64,000 nucleotides of DNA, from the NCBI GenBank assembly GCA_910574835.1, contig CAJTDE010000001.1, positions 186,001 to 250,000 on the forward strand, given 5' to 3'. Shown here in pieces: positions 15,993 through 25,009 of this stretch. A model generated the notes under the pieces. The model worked only from the letters and a program-made list of their open reading frames with translations, had not been told where the DNA came from and ran no database searches. This stretch comes from Clostridia bacterium (GTDB taxonomy: Bacteria > Bacillota > Clostridia > Lachnospirales > Lachnospiraceae). A program made the position numbers and the translations under genes. Position 1 is the first letter of the stretch. Each line of letters starts with the position of its first letter.

Positions 15993-17057
15993 ATGGGATT
16001 ATTTGAGAAAAAAATAGGAACCGTATTTTTGAAAGAAGACAGTGACGCCCAGGAATTTGTGAAAAAACTGGAGGAATTGAAGGAACGTTCTCAAGGAGAG
16101 CTTCGTTATAAAATCGAAAAGCAGATAAACATAGCAAATTATGGAATACTTGGAGAGAAAAATGTTGCATTTGAATTGAAAAACAGCGGAATGGACATGT
16201 ATGTTCTCCACGATATCTATCTGGAATATGGAGAGATGTCCGCGCAGATTGATTATATCGTGGTCACGCGGAAGCATGTTTATGTGATCGAATGTAAAAA
16301 TCTGATTGGAGATATTGAAATTGATAACAACGGCAATTTTATCAGAAGATTTGAATTGTTTGGCAAGCATGTAAGGGAGGGAATATATTCTCCTATTACG
16401 CAGAATGAACGCCATTTGCGCATTCTGAAGGAAATAAGAAAAGAAATGAAGAAAAATTTTCTGACAAAATATATGTTTGAGCAGGCATTTCAGAATACTT
16501 ATAAATCAATTGTTGTACTGGCGAATCCCAAAACCTGTTTGAATGACAGATTTGCCAAAAAAGAGGTAAGGGATCAGGTAATACGTGCGGATCAATTGAT
16601 AGCTTACATAAAGAAAACGGATGCTTCTGATGAGGGAGGGAAATGGAGTAGTCAGGCCATAGAAGAGATTGCCCGGTTTTATTTGGGAAAATGTAAGCCG
16701 GCAAAGTCGGATTATGCTCAAAAATATGAGGAACTTCTGAAACTGGCAGATGAAAACGACGTAGCTTCCAATGATGAGAAGATACAGCCGGAAAGTAAAA
16801 AAGAAGTGTATGAAAAGCCGGATTCTGCGGAGGAAGAGCTTGTAAAAAGATTAAAAAAATTTAGATTGGATCAAAGCAGAAAAGAAGGAATCAAACCTTA
16901 TTTTATATTTAATGATTCCCAAATGAGGGACTTAATAAGTAAGGGGCCTAAAAATAAAGAAGAGCTTCTCAATATTTCCGGCTTTGGTCCTAAGAAAGTG
17001 GAGAAGTACGGAGATGTAGTTTTAGAAATTATAAGCGGTGAGGTATCCGCTCATTAG
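15993..17057 (+). CDS. NERD domain protein with C-terminal HRDC-like domain
   Basis: 354 residues. The N-terminal nuclease-related domain (about residues 45-160) has GEKNVAFELKNSG, QIDYIVVTRKHVYVIECKN with the D and E-x-K of a PD-(D/E)XK-like site. A charged linker follows, and the last 75 residues (EEELVKRLKKFRLDQSRKEG, then LLNISGFGPKKVEKYGD) form an HRDC helix bundle as in RecQ helicases. The combination suggests a DNA-processing role, possibly in repair or defence, but no activity is established. The ribosome binding site is GGAGTAAAAA; a TTGACA box lies at 15888. Confidence 0.85.
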   Translation: MGLFEKKIGTVFLKEDSDAQEFVKKLEELKERSQGELRYKIEKQINIANYGILGEKNVAFELKNSGMDMYVLHDIYLEYGEMSAQIDYIVVTRKHVYVIECKNLIGDIEIDNNGNFIRRFELFGKHVREGIYSPITQNERHLRILKEIRKEMKKNFLTKYMFEQAFQNTYKSIVVLANPKTCLNDRFAKKEVRDQVIRADQLIAYIKKTDASDEGGKWSSQAIEEIARFYLGKCKPAKSDYAQKYEELLKLADENDVASNDEKIQPESKKEVYEKPDSAEEELVKRLKKFRLDQSRKEGIKPYFIFNDSQMRDLISKGPKNKEELLNISGFGPKKVEKYGDVVLEIISGEVSAH

Positions 17058-17238
17058 ACTGTAATTAAAGACGAATGCTTTGTGACAGTGTCCGCAGATA
17101 TAGTATAGCGAGCATCGGATTGTATCAGCCACAAATCCAACCTTAAAGCTGTTCAAGAAACGATAGAAGAATATTAATGGATATGCTATAATTCTTGTGT
17201 TGTCCAACCTACACCCGACAACGGGAGGAGGTGTTTAC

Positions 17239-17337
17239 ATGGAGTTAGTCATATCTTTTATAGTCGCTGTTGCGGCTGGTGTAGCCTGCCACTACATCAT
17301 CAAATGGCTTGACAGTGACCGAAAGGACAACAAATAG
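17239..17337 (+). CDS. Candidate type I toxin peptide (Fst-like)
   Basis: A 32-residue peptide: short N-terminus, one hydrophobic helix (VISFIVAVAAGVACHYII) and a charged tail beginning KWLDSDRK. This layout matches Fst/Ldr-type membrane toxins. The ribosome binding site GGGAGGAGG is unusually strong, and TGCTATAAT at about 17183-17191 is an extended -10 box for its transcript. A region 180 nt downstream repeats its translation start (17422-17443) and is transcribed in reverse, as in the plasmid pAD1 par locus. Homology to a named toxin was not tested. Confidence 0.6.
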   Translation: MELVISFIVAVAAGVACHYIIKWLDSDRKDNK

Positions 17338-17372
17338 CCTAGTGGGTGATTTGCCACTATAAAAGAAAAGAA

Positions 17373-17448
17373 GAATCCCCAAACTGTACGCTACTACGGT
17401 TTGGGGATTCGTTCTACGTTCACATGGAACTGTCATATCTTTTTGCCT
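17373..17448 (-). ncRNA. Candidate antitoxin RNA, convergent to the toxin gene
   Basis: A minus-strand promoter TTGAAA (complement of 17478-17483), 17 nt, TATAAT (complement of 17455-17460) would start an RNA near 17448. It crosses a copy of the toxin start region and ends at the hairpin GAATCCCCAAAC / GTTTGGGGATTC (17373-17410), which is followed on this strand by TTCTTTTCTTTTA. The RNA would therefore be complementary to the start of the toxin message at one segment and share the terminator with it. Assignment is by architecture only. Confidence 0.55.
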
Positions 17449-17574
17449 ATCGGCATTATAGCATATGCAAAGCCTTTTTTCAATATGCTTTTAGCAATCT
17501 AAAATTTATCCGTATTTGCTATCAACCAAGTATTAAAATACAAAAATGGCTTATTTTTTGACACTTTTTTAAAT

Positions 17575-19272
17575 CTATACAAGCAACTGCCGATACCGGT
17601 TCACGCAGGCCAATATCTCCTGCCGCCGGGGACGGGCCAGGGAGGAACGGACATCGCCGTGCTCAAAGAGCCCTTCCAGCCCTTGATTATTCAGCAATGC
17701 TTCCAGCTGATCCGCAAGAGCCGGCATATTTTTCTTTCCGTCCATAACCTGCAATTGCAGAAACTTAAGGAGATAAGCCAGAGCCATAGTCTGCTCCCCG
17801 TCCCGAAGCTGTTCCAGATAGCGAAGCTCCACGGCATCCCGTCCCAGAAGCAGCTCATGGGTCCCCATAGCCTTAAGCTTCAGCCGGTCATCCCGCTTTA
17901 CGGCAGCATTAGCCCTGGGACAGCGGTTGGCGGAGTAGGCCGGGAATTTATCCTGCTTAGTGGAAAATACGGGAAATGCCGCTGCAGCCTCCTTTGCACG
18001 CCCGGTAATATCGTAGGGCACATATTCCTTCATCTGCACCACCGTGTCAGCTACATGGAAATAGGAGCCGGAGCTTCCCGCCACAATCACGGAAGAAATA
18101 CCGAAATCCTCATAAAGACTGCGAACCCGCTCAATAAAGGGGATAATCGGCTCCTCTTCCGGCGCCACGACCTGCTGCATCAGCTTATCACGAATCATAA
18201 AGTTGGTGGCGGAGGTGTCCTCGTCAATCAGCAGAAGCGTGCTGCCGCTCTCCATGCTTTCCATCAGATTCGCGGCCTGGGAAGTACTGCCGCTGGCGTC
18301 CTCCGTAGAGAAATGCCGGGTATCCCTGCGCCCCGGAAGCTGACGGATAAAGGGGGAAATATCCACGCCCGTTACGCTTCTGCCATCCTCGGAGCGCAGC
18401 TTCCAGGCGCTTTCGTCCGTGATAACCAGTTCCCGGCCGTCGCCGCCGATGTGATTGTAGACGCCGTACTGGAGCGCCTGGAGCACCGTGGACTTTCCGT
18501 GATAGCCGCCGCCCACAAAAAGGGTAATGCCCTTGGGGATGCCCATGCCCGTTACAGGCCCGCGGTTGGGAAGGTCAAGTGTCACTTCCATAGAAGCCGG
18601 AGACTGAAAGGCCACGGCCTCCTGCATGGGGCGATCCGAAACGCCGCTCTGCCGGGGGAGAATGGAACCGTTTGCAAGAAAGGCGCAAAGCCCCAGAGCC
18701 GGAAGCTGCTCTCGGATATACTGCTGATCCTCACATAGCTCAATAGCGGCCTTTAAGCGGTTCTTGTTAATTTTCTGGAAATAGAGGCTGGCGTGAACAC
18801 AGTCCGGCAGAATGTCGAAGAGCATTTTCTCAAGCTCCCGGGCGTCAATGGTCCGCCCTCTGGCCGGAAATCCCGCTTCAAAACGCAGAGTTACATTGCC
18901 CTCCCGAACCCGGCAGGCCGTGCGCTCCAGGACTTCCTGTCCGCAGCGCGAGGCGCCGAGAAGTCCGCTCTTACCCGAACCCTTGGCCTGCTTGCTTCCC
19001 GAAGAGAGCTGGGCGGCAAAGAGACGCGTCAGATGATCCTGCAGGGTAATGCGCTTGGGGTAGGTGTCATAGTACTCGGCGGGAAATCCTGCTTTTTTTC
19101 CCGATACAAGAACCGACAGCCGGGAGGGAGAGGCAAAGGGATCTCCCTGCACATGGTCAATGGAAAGGACAAAGCTTCCGAAGTCGTACTGTCCTCTCAG
19201 ATCTTTATAAGCCGGATAGCTCCGGTGATCGATAGAGCGAAGATTCGCCCGCAAATCCTGTGATGATTTCAT
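17575..19272 (-). CDS. Predicted ABC-class ATPase (COG3044 type)
   Basis: Soluble protein of 565 residues. The Walker A-like GGGYHGKSTVLQALQYGVYN lies near residue 250, LLIDEDTSATNFMIRD near 352 gives the Walker B element, and SSVIVAGSSGSYF near 400 the H/switch region; the N-terminal 200 residues have RGQYDFGSFVLSIDHVQGDPFASPSR, as in the ABC_ATPase family. The molecular role of this widely conserved family is not known. No transmembrane helices are visible, so it is not a transporter subunit. It stands alone on the minus strand. Confidence 0.85.
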   Translation of the reverse strand: MKSSQDLRANLRSIDHRSYPAYKDLRGQYDFGSFVLSIDHVQGDPFASPSRLSVLVSGKKAGFPAEYYDTYPKRITLQDHLTRLFAAQLSSGSKQAKGSGKSGLLGASRCGQEVLERTACRVREGNVTLRFEAGFPARGRTIDARELEKMLFDILPDCVHASLYFQKINKNRLKAAIELCEDQQYIREQLPALGLCAFLANGSILPRQSGVSDRPMQEAVAFQSPASMEVTLDLPNRGPVTGMGIPKGITLFVGGGYHGKSTVLQALQYGVYNHIGGDGRELVITDESAWKLRSEDGRSVTGVDISPFIRQLPGRRDTRHFSTEDASGSTSQAANLMESMESGSTLLLIDEDTSATNFMIRDKLMQQVVAPEEEPIIPFIERVRSLYEDFGISSVIVAGSSGSYFHVADTVVQMKEYVPYDITGRAKEAAAAFPVFSTKQDKFPAYSANRCPRANAAVKRDDRLKLKAMGTHELLLGRDAVELRYLEQLRDGEQTMALAYLLKFLQLQVMDGKKNMPALADQLEALLNNQGLEGLFEHGDVRSSLARPRRQEILACVNRYRQLLV

Positions 19273-19804
19273 AAAGGTATGCTCCTCGTCTTAAAATAAA
19301 TTTATATTGGTGAAAGGTCTCTGCATTTTATTGTAAATCAGAACAAAATTCCGGTCAATGAAAACATTGTTTTTTCAGATCCATGTTCGTATAATGAAAT
19401 TGGAAAAGAACAAATGCAATATGTGAAAATAAACCCTTCATGCAGACAAAGAGCACAAAAAAGTAAAAATATGTAAGAAATCACGGCGTATGCAACCCGA
19501 AGTTTACAAATTTCCAAGTGCACTTGGTGGTTGACAACCGAAAAAAAGCCTAAAATAAGCACATACCCAAGGGGATATGTACATGTACGGATATATGGAG
19601 CTTAAAAACAACAACGCTTGAAACAGTGTCAAAAGAAACAGAATGAAATATTTTGGAACTGGAGCGTATGGAACAGCAGGGAACAAACAGTACATAGAAG
19701 GATTTGCAAACGCACGGATTTGCGGCCGGAAATTCTTCTGCCTTAGGATATGCGGGATGTGCTGGTTGTACCTTATATAACTGGAATAGAAAGGATGGAA
19801 AATT
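19273..19804. other. Intergenic region with a degenerate family B-like repeat
   Basis: No convincing gene. From about 19640 to 19790 the plus strand shows pieces of the family B element: TTTTGGAACTGG, GCACGGATTTGCGGCCGGAAAT and finally ATAACTGGAATAGAAAGG just before the XRE gene start. The stems are incomplete, so this would be a decayed copy. The left part (19273-19640) holds AT-rich promoter-like sequence for the minus-strand ATPase and nothing else that I can name. Confidence 0.35.
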
Positions 19805-20794
19805 ATGATTTTGGCAGATAAAATAATTGCATTGCGAAAACAGCATGGATGGTCTCAGGAGGAGCTGGCCGGGCAGCTTGGAGTATCCCGGCAGGCGGTA
19901 TCCAAGTGGGAGAGCACCGCATCCATACCGGATCTGGAGCGGATTTTGAAAATGAGTGAAATTTTTCAGGTGAGTACGGACTACTTATTAAAAGAAGAGC
20001 TGGAAGAGATAGAAGTATCGGCGCCGACAGAGGCGGAGACGGACGAAGATTTAAGAAGCGTGTCCCTGGAGGAAGCGGACAATTTTATAGAACAGAAAAA
20101 ACGCAATTGTTTTTCCACGGCACTCGCAATTGCGGCATATATTCTTTGCCCGGTGGTTTTGATTTTCCTTGCCGGCTATTCGGAGCTTGCCACGGCCCGG
20201 ATTTCTGAGGATACGGCTGGGGGGATCGGCCTTGTGGCCCTGCTTTTGATAGTAGGCGCAGCATCGGTTGTGGTTCTTCTAAACGACTCACGGCTGGAAA
20301 AATACGAGTATTTGAAAAAGGGAAATTTCCGTCTTCAATACGGTGTGGAGGGAATTGTCAGAAAGCGTCAGGAGGAAATGAGCACATTTCACCGGACCTG
20401 CCATGCAATCGGAACTTTTCTGTGCATAACATCCGCCCTTCCTATTTTCCTTATCTTGTGCTTTATGGGAGACAATGAGTTTTTTAGTGTAATTGCTGTG
20501 GATGTAACATTGCTGCTGGTATCTATGGGAGTATTTTTATTTGTCTGGTCAGGGGAGCAGTGGGAAGCCTGTCAGATTTTGCTTCGCGAGGGTGAATTTA
20601 CAAAGGAAGAACAGTCGAAAAAGCCGATTTTTGTCATTTATTGGTGTGTGGTTACAGCTATTTATCTCGGCGTCAGCTTTTGGACCTTTGACTGGCCCAG
20701 AACCTGGATAATCTGGCCCTGTGCCGCCGTGCTGTCCGGGGCGCTTCGTATGGTACTGCGGATGAAAAGAGAAGCAGGGAAGCATGGGGAGTAG
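19805..20794 (+). CDS. XRE-family regulator with membrane domain
   Basis: N-terminal helix-turn-helix (residues 6-60: [29 protein letters not shown]) followed by an acidic linker and six or so hydrophobic segments between residues 100 and 320. This layout is common in Clostridia, where such membrane-anchored XRE proteins control stress or transport genes. Targets are unknown; no divergent partner is present. GGAATAGAAAGGATGG provides the ribosome binding site. Confidence 0.82.
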   Translation: MILADKIIALRKQHGWSQEELAGQLGVSRQAVSKWESTASIPDLERILKMSEIFQVSTDYLLKEELEEIEVSAPTEAETDEDLRSVSLEEADNFIEQKKRNCFSTALAIAAYILCPVVLIFLAGYSELATARISEDTAGGIGLVALLLIVGAASVVVLLNDSRLEKYEYLKKGNFRLQYGVEGIVRKRQEEMSTFHRTCHAIGTFLCITSALPIFLILCFMGDNEFFSVIAVDVTLLLVSMGVFLFVWSGEQWEACQILLREGEFTKEEQSKKPIFVIYWCVVTAIYLGVSFWTFDWPRTWIIWPCAAVLSGALRMVLRMKREAGKHGE

Positions 20795-20953
20795 CGCAGA
20801 AGCATAATGAGAAAATATAGACATACGGTGTCAGGTTTTGTATGATACAATAATAAAAACAAAAGCAGTCAGTCCGAGTTGCAAAAATCTGTAATCAGGG
20901 CGTTGCCGGTTACGAAGAGAACAGTAACATAAGGGCTGCAGGGAGGACACCGT

Positions 20954-21304
20954 ATGGCATCTAAATTAGAATTTGTTGAGTATGTAGCCGATCAGCTCGG
21001 GGAAGCCGGTGAGATAACATACCGGAAAATGTTCGGAGAGTATGGAATTTACTGCAATGGAAAGTTTTTTGCAACCATTTGTGAGGATCAGTTGTTTTTT
21101 AAAATCACGGAGGGCGGAAGGAAGCTTTGGCCGGATCTGGAAGAGGGGATTCCCTATCATGGGGCCAAGCCGCATTTTCTCATTGAAGAGCTGGAGGATC
21201 GGGAACGTCTCGCCGAACTGGTGCAGGTAACTTGCCAGGAGCTTCCCATGCCGAAGCCGAAGAAAAAGAAGGGGGCGGCAGATGGAACGAAAAGCGCAAA
21301 GTAA
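20954..21304 (+). CDS. TfoX/Sxy family N-terminal domain protein
   Basis: 116 residues covering only the TfoX N-terminal domain (VADQLGEAGEITYRKMFGEY, YCNGKFFATI, LFFKITEGG), followed by a lysine-rich tail. In proteobacteria full-length TfoX drives competence genes; single-domain forms in Firmicutes have no established role. Its end overlaps the start of the next gene by 23 nt, so the two are coupled. The ribosome binding site is AGGGAGGAC. Confidence 0.82.
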   Translation: MASKLEFVEYVADQLGEAGEITYRKMFGEYGIYCNGKFFATICEDQLFFKITEGGRKLWPDLEEGIPYHGAKPHFLIEELEDRERLAELVQVTCQELPMPKPKKKKGAADGTKSAK

Positions 21305-22013
21305 GAAGCTGGATTATAAAAAGGAATTTCCCGACCTATATCTGCCCAAAAAGAAGCCGGTGCTGATTGAGGTGCCGAAGATGACATTTATCATGGTGAA
21401 GGGAAAGGGCAATCCCAATACCTCCGCCGCTTATGCCGATGCCCTGTCCCTTCTTTACGGACTGTCCTTTGGAATTAAGATGAATCTGAAATTCGACAAG
21501 GTGCCCGGGGATATCCGAAAGGGAATGTGTATGGAGGAAGGTTCTCCGGTTTGGGAGGGGAATTATACAGTGCCGCCCCTGGAAGGGCTTTGGTGGACAG
21601 AAGATAAGCAGACGGCCTTTGACGGACGGAAGCTTGTGAATAAGGAGGAGCTTCGCTGGTTCTCCATGATCCGCCAGCCGGACGAGGTGACAGAAGAGCT
21701 GTTTGCATGGGCGAAGGAGGAGCTTGGGAAGAAAAAGCCGGAGCTGGATACTTCGGCGGCGAAGCTCCTAACGTATGAGGAAGGATTGTGCGCGCAGCTT
21801 CTTCATGTGGGACCTTATGACGACGAGCCTGCCTCGATTGAGGTATTGGAACGGTTTATTGAAGAGCAGGGCTTCGAAGGGGACTTTCGGATGGAAGAAG
21901 GGAACGTGCAAAAGGGACGGTATCACCATGAGATTTATTTGGGAGATCCCAGGAGGACGGCCCCGGAGCGGCTAAAGACCGTGGTTCGGCATCCGATAAA
22001 GAAGAAAAACTAG
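21282..22013 (+). CDS. GyrI-like small-molecule binding protein
   Basis: 243 residues with the GyrI/SOUL-like fold: VPKMTFIMVKGKGNPNTSAA at the N-terminus, then WWTEDKQ and the C-terminal LLHVGPYDDEPASIEVLERF and HHEIYLGDPRRT. Stand-alone GyrI-like proteins bind or hydrolyse hydrophobic drug-like compounds. It overlaps the TfoX gene, and the next gene encodes a regulator with the same ligand domain, so a shared chemical signal is likely (inference). Confidence 0.84.
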   Translation: MERKAQSKKLDYKKEFPDLYLPKKKPVLIEVPKMTFIMVKGKGNPNTSAAYADALSLLYGLSFGIKMNLKFDKVPGDIRKGMCMEEGSPVWEGNYTVPPLEGLWWTEDKQTAFDGRKLVNKEELRWFSMIRQPDEVTEELFAWAKEELGKKKPELDTSAAKLLTYEEGLCAQLLHVGPYDDEPASIEVLERFIEEQGFEGDFRMEEGNVQKGRYHHEIYLGDPRRTAPERLKTVVRHPIKKKN

Positions 22014-22033
22014 CTCTTGTTAGGAAATAAGAA

Positions 22034-22079
22034 TACCCTCAGTGGATAAGGAAAATATATTTCTTATCTGCTGAGGGTA
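22034..22079 (+). terminator. Hairpin after the GyrI-like gene
   Basis: TACCCTCAG pairs with CTGAGGGTA, extended by GATAAG / CTTATC inside. The T-run is poor, so it may be a stabilising hairpin rather than an efficient terminator. Confidence 0.5.
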
Positions 22080-22196
22080 CTGTCGTTGTTCCGATGTTAC
22101 TGTCAGGAAAGCGCACGGAAAGGCAGGAAAATGTAAAAGGGCGGTGCTATACTGGGTGGCAGATGGAAGGAAGCGGTTTTGGATACGGAGGAGTAT

Positions 22197-23066
22197 ATGG
22201 ATTGGATTACGGGCCTGCAAAGGGCAATTGATTATGTGGAGGATCACCTGACGGAAGAACTGGATTACATGGAGATTGCTGTTCAGGCGGCATCTTCCAG
22301 CTTTCATTTTCAAAGAGTTTTCGGGATTCTGTGCGGCTGTACACTGGGCGAGTATATCAGGAACCGGCGGCTCACTCTTGCGGGAGGCGAGCTTGCGGCT
22401 ACGGACATGAAGGTGCTGGACGCAGCGCTGAAATATGGTTATGACAGCCCGGAAAGCTTCTGCAGAGCTTTCACAAAATTCCACGGCATTACACCCTCTG
22501 CGGCCAAGGCAGGCGGCGCGGGTCTTCGGTCCTTCTCCAGACTTTCCATCAAGCTTGTATTAGAAGGAGGAACAATGATGAATTACAGAATTGAAAAGCA
22601 TGATACCCTTAAAATCCTGGCAAAAACCTGGACGCTGGACGGCAAGAAGGAACATTTGCAGAAGGATATTTCAGAACTTTGGGCAAAATGTGCAAAAGAC
22701 GGTACAATGGCACTGCTGGCAAAGGGAATGGCGCCTAAGGTTATTTTCGGTATGGCAGGGATCTGTCTTGATAATCCCCAGGAGGGAGAGTTTGTGTATG
22801 CGATTGGAAGAGAGTATACAGGAGGCGAGGTTCCAAAAGGGCTGACTGTGGTAGAACTGCCTGCGGCTGACTGGGTGGCATTTTCGGAGGAAGGGCGTAT
22901 GCCGGATGCATTTGACGGGCTGTGGAAGCGGATTTACACGGAATTTTTCCCGGCAAGCAGCTACGAGCCGGCCAATGGACCGACGATAGAGGTGTACCCC
23001 GACGATGATGTGTACCGGGAGGACTATCGCTTTGAAATCTGGATGGCGGTAAAAAAGAAAAAATAA
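22197..23066 (+). CDS. AraC family regulator with GyrI-like ligand domain
   Basis: About 289 residues. Two helix-turn-helix motifs are at the N-terminus (AIDYVEDHLTEELDYMEIAV and YGYDSPESFCRAFTKFHGIT). The C-terminal half from residue 130 is a GyrI-like effector domain (YRIEKHDTLKILAKTW to YRFEIWMAVKKKK), as in Rob and BmrR-like regulators. The ATG at 22197 follows ACGGAGGAG; a TTG six codons earlier would put that site inside the gene. It probably activates genes when a hydrophobic compound binds. Confidence 0.87.
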   Translation: MDWITGLQRAIDYVEDHLTEELDYMEIAVQAASSSFHFQRVFGILCGCTLGEYIRNRRLTLAGGELAATDMKVLDAALKYGYDSPESFCRAFTKFHGITPSAAKAGGAGLRSFSRLSIKLVLEGGTMMNYRIEKHDTLKILAKTWTLDGKKEHLQKDISELWAKCAKDGTMALLAKGMAPKVIFGMAGICLDNPQEGEFVYAIGREYTGGEVPKGLTVVELPAADWVAFSEEGRMPDAFDGLWKRIYTEFFPASSYEPANGPTIEVYPDDDVYREDYRFEIWMAVKKKK

Positions 23067-23079
23067 TTTAAAAAAACCC

Positions 23080-23110
23080 TTGACTTTGACGCAGCGTCAA
23101 CAAGTATGAT
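23080..23110 (+). promoter_or_regulatory. MerR-type promoter with 19-nt spacer
   Basis: TTGACT (23080-23085), 19 nt, TATGAT (23105-23110). The spacer holds the dyad TTGACGCAGCGTCAA. An over-long spacer with a central dyad is the hallmark of MerR-activated promoters, so the regulator at 23143 probably controls itself. Confidence 0.85.
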
Positions 23111-23142
23111 GAATTTGTCCGAAGGGGAAAGGAGGAAGAAGC

Positions 23143-23907
23143 ATGAGATACGGAATACGGGAATTATCAGAGCTTGCAGGTGTGAGTGCACGCACGCTTC
23201 GCTACTATGATGAGATAGGGCTTTTAAAGCCTCTGTTTGTAAATGAGGCCGGCTACCGCTTTTATGGAGAAGAGGAAGCGGAGCTTTTGCAGCAAATCCT
23301 CTTTTACCGGGAGCGCGGGTTTGGCCTAAAGCAGATTGGGGAGATTTTGAAGAAAAAGGACTTTGATGCGGAACAGGCGCTGAAAGAACACCTGGCCGAT
23401 CTGGAGGCCCGAAGAGATCAGCTTGATGCCTTAATTCGGACAGTAAAGAATACGATTTTGTCAAAGAAAGGGGAATATAAAATGAGTGACAAAGAAAAAT
23501 TTGAGGCGCTCAAGGAGAGGGCCATAAAGGAAAACGAAGCACAGTACGGCGCGGAAATCCGTGAAAAGTACGGGGAGGACTGCGTGGAGGCATCCAATGA
23601 AAAAGTGAAAGGCATGGCACAGGAAGAATGGGAGCAGTTTCAAGGGCTTGAAAAAGAGATTTTGAAGCAGTTGAAGGAAAATGTATTAGCTAAAATCAGT
23701 TTTGATCAAGAAAAAGTCAAAGAATTGGTGCTCCTGCATAAGAAATGGCTGTGCATGACGTGGCCGAAGTATTCGGCTGAGGCCCACAAGGGCGTTGCGG
23801 CAATGTACGTGGCCGATGAGCGGTTCCGGCAGTATTATGACAGAGAAGTGCAGGGATGTGCGGAGTTTTTAAAGCAGGCTGTTGATTACTGGGCAGACCG
23901 GCTGTAA
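23143..23907 (+). CDS. MerR family regulator with TipAS domain
   Basis: 254 residues. MerR winged helix at residues 1-70 (YGIRELSELAGVSARTLRYY, EIGLLKP), a coiled dimer helix, and a C-terminal TipAS-like domain (MSDKEKFEALKERAIKENEA to the end) that in TipAL binds thiopeptide antibiotics covalently. An internal GGGGAATATAAAATG at the domain border could allow a separate TipAS product, as in Streptomyces tipA (inference). It is preceded by its own 19-nt-spacer promoter. Confidence 0.88.
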   Translation: MRYGIRELSELAGVSARTLRYYDEIGLLKPLFVNEAGYRFYGEEEAELLQQILFYRERGFGLKQIGEILKKKDFDAEQALKEHLADLEARRDQLDALIRTVKNTILSKKGEYKMSDKEKFEALKERAIKENEAQYGAEIREKYGEDCVEASNEKVKGMAQEEWEQFQGLEKEILKQLKENVLAKISFDQEKVKELVLLHKKWLCMTWPKYSAEAHKGVAAMYVADERFRQYYDREVQGCAEFLKQAVDYWADRL

Positions 23908-23979
23908 AATAGTTTGAAGGCAAGAGAATTAAAACTAAGAAATCATACTTTCGGTGTGCAGGGAAACACTGAGGGCAGG

Positions 23980-24007
23980 TATGCCGGCTGACAAGCCGGC
24001 ATATTTT
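23980..24007 (+). terminator. Terminator after the first MerR-TipAS gene
   Basis: TATGCCGGCT / AGCCGGCATA perfect stem with a four-base loop (GACA), followed by TTTTG. Confidence 0.8.
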
Positions 24008-24056
24008 GATATCCTTGTCTTCTATATAAGAAACAATATTTTTTATAAATTTCCTC

Positions 24057-24087
24057 TTGACCCTAACGGAACGTCATAGGATAAAGT
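24057..24087 (+). promoter_or_regulatory. MerR-type promoter with 19-nt spacer
   Basis: TTGACC (24057-24062), 19 nt, TAAAGT (24082-24087). The spacer CTAACGGAACGTCATAGGA carries a partial dyad (ACGGAACGT). It has the same geometry as the promoter at 23080 but a different half-site, so the two regulators need not cross-talk. Confidence 0.75.
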
Positions 24088-24121
24088 AGACTTATCAAAA
24101 TCAGAAGGCAGGGCTGTGATA

Positions 24122-24970
24122 ATGAGAACAGTAAAAGAGATTTCCAATCTGACAGGTATCAGTGTGCGCACACTTCATTATTACCACGAGATCGGGCTGC
24201 TGCCGCCCACAGAGATTAGTGAGGCGGGCTACCGGCTTTATGACGATAAGGCACTGGAAATTCTGCGGCAGATCTTATTTTTCCGGGAGTTTGATATGCC
24301 CTTAAAGGAGATTCGGAAAATACTTCAAAGCCCTGATTTTGACAGAGAGACAATATTAAGAAGTCAGAAAAGGATGCTGGAGATGAAGAAGGAACGTTTA
24401 AACCGTATGATTGCCAGCATCGACGACATTCTGAAAGGAGAGGAAGCAATGGATTTTACAGTGTTCGGTACACAGGATATCGAGGAGATTTGCAGCGCGG
24501 CCTTTGCCAATATGTCCGGGGAGCAGCAGAAAATCGCTGCGGAGCAGTACGGCGGCGAGGAAGCGTTTCAAAAGCATCTTGCGGAGTCTATGTCCACGGA
24601 GCAGGCGCAGAAAACAATGTCTAAAATGCTGGAATGGTATGGAGATAAGGAAACCTATATGGACGTGGCCACCCATCCCTTAAGCGCACAGGTTACGGAA
24701 GCTTACGGAAAGCGGTTTGAGTCCATCCGCAAAAAGCTTGCCGCAAAACGGGGAACAGATGTCCGTTCCTTTGAGGTGAAGGAGATTGTAGGGGAGTTTG
24801 AGTTTGTGGCGAAGCAGCTTTTCAGGCTGAAGCATATGGAAGGCTTTATGCTGGAGATGGCGGCGGATTACCGGACAAATGAGGCCCTTCGGCAGCAGAT
24901 GGATCAGACGGAGGGAGAGGGAACGGCAGATTATCTGGCGGAGGCATTGGAAGCATTTTATAAGAAATAA
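24122..24970 (+). CDS. MerR family regulator with TipAS domain
   Basis: Second TipAL-like regulator, 282 residues: MRTVKEISNLTGISVRTLHY, HEIGLLPPTE, then AMDFTVFGTQDIEEICSAAF beginning the C-terminal ligand domain at about residue 110. Only moderately similar to the first, so an old duplication or separate acquisition. The ATG at 24122 is taken because GGCAGGG is at the right distance; a GTG two codons upstream is possible. GAAAGGAGAGGAAGCAATG at the domain border again could start an independent ligand domain. Confidence 0.87.
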   Translation: MRTVKEISNLTGISVRTLHYYHEIGLLPPTEISEAGYRLYDDKALEILRQILFFREFDMPLKEIRKILQSPDFDRETILRSQKRMLEMKKERLNRMIASIDDILKGEEAMDFTVFGTQDIEEICSAAFANMSGEQQKIAAEQYGGEEAFQKHLAESMSTEQAQKTMSKMLEWYGDKETYMDVATHPLSAQVTEAYGKRFESIRKKLAAKRGTDVRSFEVKEIVGEFEFVAKQLFRLKHMEGFMLEMAADYRTNEALRQQMDQTEGEGTADYLAEALEAFYKK

Positions 24971-24974
24971 CAGT

Positions 24975-25009
24975 GAACAGGGCGGCCTTATTTTGCGGCG
25001 GCCCTGTTC
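24975..25009. terminator. Bidirectional terminator between MerR-TipAS and MATE genes
   Basis: GAACAGGGC...GCCCTGTTC hairpin with TTATTTTGCGG inside. The MATE gene's last codons lie within it, so both convergent transcripts share it. Confidence 0.6.

Noticed and set aside
17659-18738. A 359-codon open frame antisense to the ABC-class ATPase gene
   Set aside because: It mirrors a GC-rich coding gene on the minus strand, has no ribosome binding site or domain, and the minus-strand product has clear ATPase motifs.
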